A stretch of 64,000 nucleotides of DNA from an uncultured Desulfobacteraceae bacterium. GTDB lineage: Bacteria; Desulfobacterota; Desulfobacteria; Desulfobacterales; UBA5852. The notes beneath the pieces were generated by a model that was given only the letters and a program-made list of their open reading frames with translations, was not told the DNA's origin and made no database searches. Made by a program: the position numbers and the translations under genes. The stretch's first letter is position 1. Each line of letters opens with the position of its first letter. The stretch covers positions 62,001-126,000 of the forward strand of contig CAJXSL010000017.1 of assembly GCA_913060875.1 (NCBI GenBank), read 5' to 3'. Shown here piece by piece: positions 15,781 through 23,355 of the stretch.

Positions 15781-16389
15781 ATGAACCGTGAGTTACTAGA
15801 GCAACCCTTCGACCCCGCCCAGATTCGCCAGCGGCAGGGGCACTTCGGCAACCTGCTCGACTATGTTGAAGGCCATGCCGTTATCCAGCGCCTGAACGAC
15901 GCCTTGGACGGTAACTGGAGTTTCGAGGTGGTCGAGCACGGTGTGATTGAGGAACATGGTGAAGTCCTGGTGCTGGGACGCCTGTCCACCGAAATCGTCA
16001 CCAAAACCCAGTTCGGATCCAGCGTCATCACCCGTGCCAAAGAAACCGGTGATGTGATCTCCCTGGCCGACGATTTCAAGGCCGCGGCCACCGATGCCCT
16101 GAAAAAATGTGCCACCCAACTGGGCGTTGGCCTCTATCTTTACAAGAATGGCAACGGTTCGGGAAAGGATCTGTCCATCCCCGGAAAGCGGAGTGGTAAC
16201 GGCTACAAGCCAAACGGCAACGGACGCCTATCATCCAAGCAGCACAGTTACATCCTGCGCCTGATCGGTGAGGCCGGCATTACTCGCGAGGATTTTGATC
16301 GCCAATGCGTCGAACGTTTTGGTGCCGGCCTCGATCATCTCAGTCGGGCAAATGCTTCCCAAGTGATCAACCAGTTCGTATCCCAGTAA
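15781..16389 (+). CDS. Rad52/Rad22-like single-strand annealing protein
   Basis: Phage-type recombinase of the Rad52 superfamily that anneals complementary single strands. Features: QRLNDALDGNWSFEVVEHGV, VLGRLSTEIVTKTQFGSSVI, and the very typical SLADDFKAAATDALKKCATQ, LGVGLYLYK. A Gly/Asn linker (about 125-150) leads to a C-terminal helical tail. The ATG at 15781 has AGGAG eight bases upstream; an ATG two codons earlier is too close. A RecB-like nuclease gene follows 21 bases later, so the two could form a lambda Red-like recombination pair. Confident on family. Confidence 0.9.
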   Translation: MNRELLEQPFDPAQIRQRQGHFGNLLDYVEGHAVIQRLNDALDGNWSFEVVEHGVIEEHGEVLVLGRLSTEIVTKTQFGSSVITRAKETGDVISLADDFKAAATDALKKCATQLGVGLYLYKNGNGSGKDLSIPGKRSGNGYKPNGNGRLSSKQHSYILRLIGEAGITREDFDRQCVERFGAGLDHLSRANASQVINQFVSQ

Positions 16390-16410
16390 AAGAAAGGAGG
16401 TGACCTATCG

Positions 16411-17250
16411 GTGGGAAGACGCCAGCAGTTGAAAGTGCTGACTGCTCAATTGCATGTCAGTCACAGCCAGATATCAACCTATCTTGCCTGCTCGTTAAAA
16501 TACCGTTACCGCTACGTAGAGCGCAGGCCTTTAGAACGCCGCGGCATTGCCCTCCCCTTTGGCATTGCTGTTCACAATGCGGTTGAACACTATTACAGAT
16601 CCTTGAAAGAAACCGGATCCCCGGCGCCCTTGAACTACCTCACGGAGCTCTTCTCCGACACGCTTGCCCAGGGAGTCGGAGCCACCGATGTGCCGATTGT
16701 GTTCAACAAGGCCCTGCCGGACATCGATCAGGCTCATGATCGAGGTTGCAAAATGCTCGAAGTCTTCGTAGCGGACCAACGTGGATCGACGGACAAAATC
16801 ATTGGTGTCGAATTGCCGCTTTCAGCTCCGCTTCGGGGCACGGATGGCCAGGATACCGGTTTTCAGCTAATCGGCATCATCGATTTGTTGGTTGAGGACG
16901 AAAAAGGGCGCCTCACACTAGCGGACCTCAAGACTGCAGCCAAATCTAAGAACCAGAAAGACGTCGATGCCGACCTTCAGCTGTCCGGGTACGCCTGTCT
17001 GCTCGAGACCAATGGTTATATCCTGCCAAACGCACCTGTGGAAGGCAGGCTGGACGTACTCATGAAAACCAAGAGCCCTAAACTTGTGCGCTATCATAGC
17101 CGGCGCACCGTTGATGAACGAAGGCGGTTTAAAAAAATCGCCGCCCATGTCCTGCACAGCATCGATGCCGGAGTCTTCATCCCCAACCGCGGATGGCTCT
17201 GCACCGACTGCGAGTATGCCGACGCCTGTGCCGTGTGGCACATGACATAA
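16411..17250 (+). CDS. RecB/Cas4-like PD-(D/E)XK exonuclease with Cys cluster
   Basis: 279-residue nuclease of the PDDEXK_1 superfamily. The N-terminus has SHSQISTYLACSLKYRYRYV with the first cysteine of an iron-sulphur type cluster, FGIAVHNAVEHYYR supplies the conserved His, FQLIGIIDLLVEDEKGRLTL and LADLKTAAK give the catalytic Asp...Asp-x-Lys, and LQLSGYACLL the following QxxxY-like motif. The C-terminus CTDCEYADACAVW supplies the remaining cysteines, as in Cas4 and AddB. The GTG start has AGGAGGTGA upstream. Paired with the Rad52-like gene it likely resects DNA ends. Confidence 0.88.
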   Translation: MGRRQQLKVLTAQLHVSHSQISTYLACSLKYRYRYVERRPLERRGIALPFGIAVHNAVEHYYRSLKETGSPAPLNYLTELFSDTLAQGVGATDVPIVFNKALPDIDQAHDRGCKMLEVFVADQRGSTDKIIGVELPLSAPLRGTDGQDTGFQLIGIIDLLVEDEKGRLTLADLKTAAKSKNQKDVDADLQLSGYACLLETNGYILPNAPVEGRLDVLMKTKSPKLVRYHSRRTVDERRRFKKIAAHVLHSIDAGVFIPNRGWLCTDCEYADACAVWHMT

Positions 17251-17340
17251 CCGTAAACGACATACCTAATCCCCTACTCCACTATACCCGGATCATCAGT
17301 GATGATCGCGGGTCTTTTTGTTTCTGGAGGGAACAACCAC

Positions 17341-18336
17341 ATGAAACCAAGTCAATTAAGAACGCTTTTAGAAAACGCCATAACGGCACGCACGCCGGTC
17401 CTGATCAAAGGAGCTCCCGGTGTTGGTAAAACCGACCTTGTCACCCAGGCCTCCGAGACTGCCGGTGCGGATCTCGTCATCAGCCATCCCGTGGTGGACG
17501 AGCCCATCGACTACAAAGGGCTTCCCGCCATACGGGAGGATCATGCCGAGTTCCTGCCCTTTGGGACTTTACGCAAACTGATCGATGCGGACAGGTCCAC
17601 GGTCTACTTCATGGATGACCTGGGCCAGGCCCCACCGGCAGTGCAGGCCGCTGCCATGCAGCTTATCCTGGCCCGGCGTATCAATGGCTACCAAGTTGCG
17701 GACCAAGTCTGCTTCATGGCCGCCACCAACCGCAAACGGGACAAGGCCGGGGTTGCCGGCATTCTGGAGCCAGTCAAATCCCGCTTTGTCTCCATCGTGG
17801 AACTTGAGCCGGACGTTGAGGAGTGGGCTGCCTGGGCCGCATGCTATAACCTGCCACCCGAGTTGATCGCCTTTATCCGGTTCCGGCCCCAGCTCCTGTT
17901 CGATTTTACCCCCACGTCAGAGATGAAAAATTCCCCCTGCCCTCGCACGGTGGCCAACGTGGGTCGGTTGATGGCTATGGGCCTGCCGGAATCGTTGGAG
18001 TTTGAAGCCTATGCCGGTGCTGCCGGTGAAGGGTTTGCCGCCGAGCTCATGGGCTTTCTCAAGATCTTTCGACAACTGCCTGATCCAAAGCTGATCCTGA
18101 TGGAGCCCGAAAAGGCCTATGTACCGGATGACCCGGCAACGCTCTATGCCATCTGTGCTGCCCTGGCCCGTCTGGCTGAGCCCGGCAACATGGATGCCCT
18201 CGTTGTCTATGCCGCCCATCTGCCTGAAGAGTTCTCAGTCCTGCTTTTAACCGACAGCGAGCGGCAAAACCCCTCAATCGTAAACACCCGGGCCTATGCC
18301 AAGTGGGCGGCCCGGCACCACAGCGTCATGACCTGA
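17341..18336 (+). CDS. MoxR-like AAA+ ATPase
   Basis: 331 residues from the ATG at 17341, which follows CTGGAGGG. Walker A GAPGVGKTD, Walker B VYFMDDLGQAP (an Asp-Asp variant), sensor-1 FMAATNR and an arginine-rich region after VKSRFVSIVEL are visible, as in MoxR/RavA-type chaperone ATPases. Such ATPases usually partner a VWA-domain protein, and one is encoded two genes downstream. A remodelling role with that protein is a family-based inference. The gene is part of a five- or six-gene plus-strand module with the recombination genes. Confidence 0.88.
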   Translation: MKPSQLRTLLENAITARTPVLIKGAPGVGKTDLVTQASETAGADLVISHPVVDEPIDYKGLPAIREDHAEFLPFGTLRKLIDADRSTVYFMDDLGQAPPAVQAAAMQLILARRINGYQVADQVCFMAATNRKRDKAGVAGILEPVKSRFVSIVELEPDVEEWAAWAACYNLPPELIAFIRFRPQLLFDFTPTSEMKNSPCPRTVANVGRLMAMGLPESLEFEAYAGAAGEGFAAELMGFLKIFRQLPDPKLILMEPEKAYVPDDPATLYAICAALARLAEPGNMDALVVYAAHLPEEFSVLLLTDSERQNPSIVNTRAYAKWAARHHSVMT

Positions 18337-18361
18337 CATAAAAAATAGAAAGGATAAATCT

Positions 18362-19219
18362 ATGCCCTATGACATATCGGAAAAGGCCATGCTGGCTGCT
18401 CTTCAGATCCAGCAGTGGTCGGCACGTAAACACGACAAAAACGTCTCCCGGGAGGTGAATGCCCAGTACGGCGGTGAAGCCAATGCCGGCCGCTTCAACA
18501 AGGTGCTGGCTTCCAAGGAGGCGTTAAAGGACATCCAGGTGGTGGTGGGCAGTGCCCGCGCCTTCCACCAGGAGCAGACCCTTCCCTGGGGTGAGCGCGG
18601 CGAACGGTTGCTCCCCAGCCGGAACTACAGCGAGTATGCCCGTCAGATGCGGGCCCTGAAAGCCGAATTCGAGGCGGCCGTAGACAACTTCGTCAGGGGC
18701 TACTCCGAGGTGATCTTCGAGGCCCGCCGCATGCTGGGTGGCCTATTCAACCGTGAGGACTACCCGGAGGCTTCCGAGATCAGGCATAAGTTCGCCTTCC
18801 GCACGGTGATCACCCCTGTGCCCGAGGTGGAGGACTTCCGGGTCAACCTGGCAGCCGATGAAGTGGCGGCCATTCAAAGTGACATTGAACAGCGCCTGGC
18901 AGCGGCCAATGCCGTAGCCCACCGGGACCTCTGGCAGCGGCTCTTTACTGTGGTCGGCAACATGGTGGAACGACTTTCGGATCCCGAGGCGGTGTTCCGG
19001 GATTCGCTTGTCAGCAACATGGTGCGCCTGACCGAACTCCTGCCCCGGCTCAACCTCTATGACGACCCGCAGCTCGAGGCCATGCGCCGGCAGATCGAGG
19101 CGGATCTTTGCCGGCATACCCCGGAGGAACTGCGTCGGAACAACCATATACGGCAGCAGACCGCCCGTGCGGCTCAAAGTGTGCTGGATGCCATGAGCGG
19201 ATACATGGAGGCGGCATGA
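18362..19219 (+). CDS. Conserved helical protein, possibly DUF3150-like
   Basis: 285-residue protein rich in helices and charged residues (MLAALQIQQWSARKHDKNVS, RAFHQEQTLPWGERGERLLP, SEYARQMRALKAEFEAAVDN). It resembles in layout the uncharacterised proteins often placed between a MoxR-like ATPase and a VWA protein in phages and islands (DUF3150 is my best guess, unverified). It overlaps the next gene by four bases (ATGA), so stoichiometric production with the VWA protein is likely. No enzymatic motif is visible. Confidence 0.6.
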   Translation: MPYDISEKAMLAALQIQQWSARKHDKNVSREVNAQYGGEANAGRFNKVLASKEALKDIQVVVGSARAFHQEQTLPWGERGERLLPSRNYSEYARQMRALKAEFEAAVDNFVRGYSEVIFEARRMLGGLFNREDYPEASEIRHKFAFRTVITPVPEVEDFRVNLAADEVAAIQSDIEQRLAAANAVAHRDLWQRLFTVVGNMVERLSDPEAVFRDSLVSNMVRLTELLPRLNLYDDPQLEAMRRQIEADLCRHTPEELRRNNHIRQQTARAAQSVLDAMSGYMEAA

Positions 19220-20331
19220 GAACCATACATAAAATATCCTGGGCAAGAACCCAACTGCTGCTGGACTCCCCCTTCTTCGGAAGCCTCGCATTAAGATTGG
19301 TCATTATCGAGGACAACACCATGGAGACGGCCTATACGGACGGTGTCGTGCTTGCGGTAAACTCCGAGTTTGCCCAAAGCCTTTCCAGGAAAGCCACGAT
19401 GGGATTGGTAGCCCATGAGGTGATGCACCTGGCCTGTCTGCACCACACCCGGCGTGACGGACGTGAGCCTGTCCGCTGGAACATAGCCTGTGACTATGCC
19501 ATCAACCAACTCCTGGTTGAAGCGGGATTTGAGCTTCCTGAAGGCATGTTGCTTAATTCCTACTACGACGGTCGCTCAGCTGAATGGATCTATGAGCGGC
19601 TGCCTGCAAGACCAAATGATCTGGAAAATCCTCCCCCGGATCCGGGTAAAACCGGCGAGGTGCGTGACGCCCCGGTAAAGACACAAGACGCCTTCAAGCA
19701 GGTGGCAGCGCACTGGCGAGTGAACATCGCCCAGGCGGCCCAGCATGCCCAGTCGGCAGGCAACCTGCCCAAGGTAATAAGACGACATGTGCACAAGATG
19801 CTTGTACCTATCGTCGACTGGCAGGCGTACCTGAGGCTATTTATCGAACGCGTGGCCCGGAACAATTATGACTGGCTGCCGCCAAGCCGTCGCTACCTGG
19901 CATATGGGCTTTGTCTGCCGAGTTTACACTCACGAGATCTTGGCCGCCTCGTGGTGGCCCTGGACACTTCCGGCAGCATCGATTCCGTAACCCTCGATCA
20001 CTTTGCCGCTGAAGTTTCATCGATTCTTGAGGAGTATGATACCGAAATCGATGTGCTCTACTGCGACAGCCAGGTGCAATTGCACGAGCATTTATCCAAG
20101 GAGGATTTGCCCCTCGATATGGCGCCGGTGGGTGGTGGTGGCACTGACTTCAGGCCCGTGTTCGAATGGGTCGCGGAGCAGGGTGTCGATCCTTCCTGCC
20201 TTATCTATCTGACGGACCTGGAGTGTCATCATTATCCCGAAGTCCCGCCCGACTACCCGGTTCTCTGGGTGCAGTGGGGTCAGGTCAAACGTGAAGCACC
20301 GTTTGGTGAGGTGATTCTTATAGATGCATAA
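19216..20331 (+). CDS. VWA-like metallopeptidase-type protein (DUF2201-like)
   Basis: 371 residues from an ATG overlapping the previous stop. The N-terminal half has a zincin-like helix HEVMH (67-71) in GLVAHEVMHLACLHH, with a later CDYAINQLL helix, as in the putative metallopeptidase family. The C-terminal half is a von Willebrand A-like domain with a MIDAS motif DTSGS (Asp250, Ser252, Ser254) and GGGGTDFRPVFEW. These proteins commonly act with MoxR ATPases. Here both are adjacent to recombination genes. Whether the HExxH is proteolytically active is not known. Confidence 0.82.
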   Translation: MRTIHKISWARTQLLLDSPFFGSLALRLVIIEDNTMETAYTDGVVLAVNSEFAQSLSRKATMGLVAHEVMHLACLHHTRRDGREPVRWNIACDYAINQLLVEAGFELPEGMLLNSYYDGRSAEWIYERLPARPNDLENPPPDPGKTGEVRDAPVKTQDAFKQVAAHWRVNIAQAAQHAQSAGNLPKVIRRHVHKMLVPIVDWQAYLRLFIERVARNNYDWLPPSRRYLAYGLCLPSLHSRDLGRLVVALDTSGSIDSVTLDHFAAEVSSILEEYDTEIDVLYCDSQVQLHEHLSKEDLPLDMAPVGGGGTDFRPVFEWVAEQGVDPSCLIYLTDLECHHYPEVPPDYPVLWVQWGQVKREAPFGEVILIDA

Positions 20332-20342
20332 GGAGGTGTCCA

Positions 20343-20534
20343 TTGGCAGGTGAAGCGGAAGTGATCCAGGTGGCCGTAGAGGCCTTTAAAAAAGTCATGG
20401 TGCATGCCAAGGGAAATCCGGCCCAGATTGTTGCCGTTGGCGTGGCGGCAGGGTTTACCGCCGTGGCGGTTGGGATTGGCTATGGAGCCTATAAAGGAGG
20501 TGAGAAGGTGGCAGGGTTCTTTTCGGCACGATGA
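20343..20534 (+). CDS. Small hydrophobic protein
   Basis: 63 residues from a TTG start with a strong AAGGAGGTG ribosome-binding site 5-6 bases upstream. It is an amphipathic helix (VIQVAVEAFKKVMVHA) followed by a Gly/Ala-rich membrane segment (IVAVGVAAGFTAVAVGIGYG) and a short tail. It could be a membrane anchor or a pore-like peptide for the module. I recognise no family. It is the last gene of the plus-strand run. Confidence 0.6.
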   Translation: MAGEAEVIQVAVEAFKKVMVHAKGNPAQIVAVGVAAGFTAVAVGIGYGAYKGGEKVAGFFSAR

Positions 20535-20555
20535 AGCATTGGTTGCAATGAAATA

Positions 20556-20583
20556 CCCCCTCGAACCTAATTTGGAGAGGGGG
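20556..20583. terminator. Hairpin between convergent gene runs
   Basis: CCCCCTC (20556-20562) pairs with GAGGGGG (20577-20583) across a 14-base loop. It lies between the plus-strand module and the convergent minus-strand genes, the position of a shared terminator. It lacks a T-run on the plus strand and has only a weak one on the minus strand, so it may be rather an mRNA-end structure. Confidence 0.45.
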
Positions 20584-20591
20584 TAACCCAA

Positions 20592-20921
20592 CTATCTATT
20601 TTCAGGGGATCTGATCTGAGCGCTTAAAGTCTTGGTCAATTGGCCGATAAAACCCAGTGTTTCTTTTACCAGCAAGCGATCCTGCTTCGCCTTTTCTGTA
20701 CAAAGCCCATGCTTCAAGGCATTACGGTTGCCTTTAATACCGCCAGGTCGGTATCGACCAGCGTGTATGCCACACAGCGAACTGCCTTTTAACGCCGGTC
20801 GTTTGCAGGGTAATCCCGTACTTTTTGCAATAGCCTGGCAACGCGGCAATTCGGAAAGATCCAATGCCTTTGCCCCGTTTTTTAAATACCATACCTTTTT
20901 ACCACGCTTTGGATTCGACAT
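20592..20921 (-). CDS. HGGxSTG-type small Cys-containing protein
   Basis: 109 residues. It has the pattern CQAIAKSTGLPCKRPAL, KGSSLCGIHAGRYRPG, a cysteine-histidine motif shared by a family of small phage/island proteins (HGGxSTG domain), which usually bind metal and perhaps DNA; in some phages related sequences sit near terminase genes. The last third (RLLVKETLGFIGQLTKTL) is helical. It is the third gene of a minus-strand trio with the ribbon-helix-helix gene. Function not established. Confidence 0.65.
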   Translation of the reverse strand: MSNPKRGKKVWYLKNGAKALDLSELPRCQAIAKSTGLPCKRPALKGSSLCGIHAGRYRPGGIKGNRNALKHGLCTEKAKQDRLLVKETLGFIGQLTKTLSAQIRSPENR

Positions 20922-20923
20922 AT

Positions 20924-21418
20924 TTACCCCACCCCCCTATCCACGCTACCAATAATGGCATTCGCATCTTTCTCCACATGGACATGCTCGATGTGCATAA
21001 ACTGTTTCCCGTTCCGTCTGTACTTGGCCAAGGATTCCATACCGCTTTTGTAGCCCCTGGTCAGCTTCATGGCGATGTTGGTGTATTTTTCGATGTTTTC
21101 CGGCCACCTTTCTTCGGAAGCCTTTTTTAGCATCTTCGAAGCCAGGTTGTGAATGGATAGAAGCTGAATGAGTAACTGCGCTTCGACCATCGAAGTCGGT
21201 TTCTGGGTGGCGACAAAGGCCAGCATAAAATTTATATTTTCTTGGTTCTCCGGTGTGTTGGGTATAAGGCCTCCTGTAAGTTGGTTAATAGCCACCGGCA
21301 CTGGAATTGAATCTGGCACCCCTACGAACCTGCAAAACTCTTCTTGGTAAAGCTCAGGGTCCATGCCGGGATTAGCCGAAATAACACTGCTGGAGGTAGG
21401 TCTATGTTCTAATTGCAT
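20924..21418 (-). CDS. Hypothetical island protein
   Basis: 164 residues with a strong ribosome-binding site (AAGGAGG) and a start that overlaps the stop of the upstream ribbon-helix-helix gene (TAATG). The middle is helical (NFMLAFVATQKPTSMVEAQL, LLIQLLSIHNLASKMLKKAS), followed by KYTNIAMKLTRGYKSGMESL and KQFMHIEHVHVEKDANAIIG. The layout is that of proteins found beside HGGxSTG proteins in integrated elements. No catalytic motif is seen. Confidence 0.6.
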   Translation of the reverse strand: MQLEHRPTSSSVISANPGMDPELYQEEFCRFVGVPDSIPVPVAINQLTGGLIPNTPENQENINFMLAFVATQKPTSMVEAQLLIQLLSIHNLASKMLKKASEERWPENIEKYTNIAMKLTRGYKSGMESLAKYRRNGKQFMHIEHVHVEKDANAIIGSVDRGVG

Positions 21419-21615
21419 TAAAAGACCTCCTTATTAAGGCCTAGCAGTGCGGGTATTGGCGATGTCAATTTCAAACTCTCTATTGGCAGGTAATTAGCCA
21501 AATCAAGGAACAAACGGATAACCGCCGATCGGCTGATGTCGTTCCTAATGGCGGCTTCGTCAAGCAAAGACACCGTTGCTTCGTCCAAGCAGAAGCTGCA
21601 GCGAATTTTTTTCAT
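21418..21615 (-). CDS. Ribbon-helix-helix type DNA-binding protein
   Basis: 65 residues from the ATG at 21613-21615, chosen because AAGGAGAT precedes it; a longer reading to 21738 has no support. The sequence KKIRCSFCLDEATVSLLDEA, AIRNDISRSAVIRLFLDLAN fits a strand-helix-helix fold of the Arc/CopG type. It is the first gene of a coupled trio and may be an autorepressor that also acts on the nearby iteron region. Confidence 0.65.
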   Translation of the reverse strand: MKKIRCSFCLDEATVSLLDEAAIRNDISRSAVIRLFLDLANYLPIESLKLTSPIPALLGLNKEVF

Positions 21616-22058
21616 CGATGATCTCCTTGTAGTAAATTTGTTTCTTCTCCGCTTAATAAATAATGCTACTCGGAGGCTATTTTTTGAAGAAAACAGGATG
21701 CAAATTTCCGGCTTAGATACCATCCCGAAATAGACCAAAAACCGTCATTCCAGATAGCTCCAGACTCGTATTGAAACAGAACCTGCTCGATGCAGGATCG
21801 GGCTGAATGCCGACATAATTATCTACTCCTACTCTACATATATGCAGACAGACAGAATCCGGAGGCTTTACAGGCGGCCTGCATTGCAGGGACTGATTTT
21901 TTGAAATTCGGATGCAGCGGCGGGGGATTATGCGGGTTTTCGGCTTTTACGAGCCCCCGGGAGCCTTCAGGCGAGTCCGGGGGCGGTATCAAGTATTCTA
22001 ATACTCTAATATTCAGGATTTTCAACTACCTGTTTTCTTTCCATTTTCATTCCATTTT
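21616..22058. other. Origin-like region: hairpin and AT-rich stretch next to iterons
   Basis: No gene is supportable. GCCCCCGG (21953-21960) and CCGGGGGC (21977-21984) form a strong hairpin with an inner GCC/GGC pair. Between about 21987 and 22058 the sequence is rich in A and T (TCTAATACTCTAATATTCAG and TTTCTTTCCATTTTCATTCC), a candidate unwinding element, and it abuts five tandem iterons. No DnaA box was recognised. The arrangement beside replication genes suggests an origin of replication. Confidence 0.55.
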
Positions 22059-22168
22059 GCGTCAAGTAGCATAGGTATTTGCGTCAAGTAGCATAGGTAT
22101 CCGCGTCAAGTAGCATAGGTATCCGCGTCAAGTAGCACAGGAATTTGCGTCAAGTAACGCAGGTTTCA
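22059..22168 (+). repeat. Five tandem 22-bp iterons
   Basis: Five direct repeats with exact 22-base spacing start at 22059, 22081, 22103, 22125 and 22147. The consensus is GCGTCAAGTAGCATAGGTAT plus two variable bases; copies 1-3 are identical over 20 bases, copy 4 has two changes and copy 5 diverges after GCGTCAAGTA. The period equals two helical turns, as in iterons bound by plasmid initiator proteins. Copy 5 overlaps the stop codon of the adjacent minus-strand gene. There are no spacers, so it is not a CRISPR array. Confidence 0.9.
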
Positions 22169-23355
22169 TCGGGGCTTACAATTTTGATTTCAACGACCTG
22201 ATCAAGCAGCCGGCGTGTTTCCCACGGCCTTAGGCGGCTCTTGATGTATTCATGCACACTGCCTTGTATGCTGGTAGAGATCATCTCCCGATCAACTAAA
22301 AAATCTATGGCGCTTCCAAGGCGCTTCAGCGACCGATGAAGGGTGTTACGTCCGGGGTCTTCATTCACATAGAGCTCCCCGATGAGCGCTAAGTAGTCTC
22401 GAAGGCTCTTTTTAGCCCCAAAGTTCAGGTAGTGCGTTCCGCCAGGTATGACAAACAGCGAATACATCAGCTTTTTCGCGTAGGCCTCTGCTCCTCGTTG
22501 TCCTCGATGGTCAAATGCGATAATCGCTTGGTGGAGTTTGCCGATGAAATTATCATGTGCCCTGGACATGTTGTAGACCGCCCAGCTGCCTGGTTTTATC
22601 CGCCAGGAAGTTGGAAAGTACTGTTTTGTGAACCGATTGAAGTCTCGTCTATGAGGCTTGATAAAGGCGAAGGAACTCTCGTATGACTTAGAACCATCCC
22701 TGATATTCGCATCACGCACGTTTATTTGAAACTTACCCAGGTTTAGCACCTCCCGGTTGATTCTCTCGAGAAACGCCCATCGATCCTTCCCATAGGACTT
22801 GAAACCTTTGTAGCAGGCTATCTGCTTTGCTGTTAACGTGGCCTTCGTCTGCAAGGGATTGTCTGTTGGGGTTTGCTGGCAGGCAACGCACAAATGCCCG
22901 GCAATAGCCATCAGTACGTCGAGGGTAAGCAAATTCAAACCTTCAATGAAGGCTTCCTGGTCTAAACAGTCTGCAATGGTAACTGTGATGGTGCCGGCGT
23001 TCTGGAAGGCGGCTTCGTATGCAAGCCCGCCCGCGTGAACCTGCCATCCGTCCACTTTACCAGCAAATCCCCTTCCTCCAGCCATGATTGCTCGGGCCAG
23101 CACGCTGATCACGCTGTTATTGGGCACAGGAGCTGTCTCATTTCGAAAAATGTTGGCCACCTTCGGAAGATTCGGAGGTTTATCATTAGCCTTAATCTCC
23201 CGGCACTTGGCTGTAACCGCGTCAATCTTCGCTTCGAGGTCTTGATCTTCGAAGCTGAAGTCCAGCAACTCCCTGTGGTTCCACTCAATATCGTAGTTAC
23301 TTTCCTCCAGATCCCAACATGCCATTGCCAAATCGTACAACTTGCCTTCGATCAT
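22150..23355 (-). CDS. Putative replication initiator-like protein
   Basis: 401 residues from an ATG overlapping the polymerase stop (TGATG); a GTG one codon earlier is an alternative. I do not recognise a named family. The C-terminal third has a winged-helix look: YLALIGELYVNEDPGRNTLH, RSLKRLGSAIDFLVDREMIS. The middle contains basic segments (FIKPHRRDFNRFTKQYF). It is the last gene of the primase-helicase / polymerase operon and its 3' end lies inside the iterons, which is why an iteron-binding Rep role is proposed. That role is inferred from position, not from homology. Confidence 0.5.
   Translation of the reverse strand: MIEGKLYDLAMACWDLEESNYDIEWNHRELLDFSFEDQDLEAKIDAVTAKCREIKANDKPPNLPKVANIFRNETAPVPNNSVISVLARAIMAGGRGFAGKVDGWQVHAGGLAYEAAFQNAGTITVTIADCLDQEAFIEGLNLLTLDVLMAIAGHLCVACQQTPTDNPLQTKATLTAKQIACYKGFKSYGKDRWAFLERINREVLNLGKFQINVRDANIRDGSKSYESSFAFIKPHRRDFNRFTKQYFPTSWRIKPGSWAVYNMSRAHDNFIGKLHQAIIAFDHRGQRGAEAYAKKLMYSLFVIPGGTHYLNFGAKKSLRDYLALIGELYVNEDPGRNTLHRSLKRLGSAIDFLVDREMISTSIQGSVHEYIKSRLRPWETRRLLDQVVEIKIVSPDETCVT

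Noticed and set aside
22059-22168. Tandem repeats considered as a short CRISPR array
   Set aside because: Units abut each other with a strict 22-base period and no spacers; no cas genes are near.
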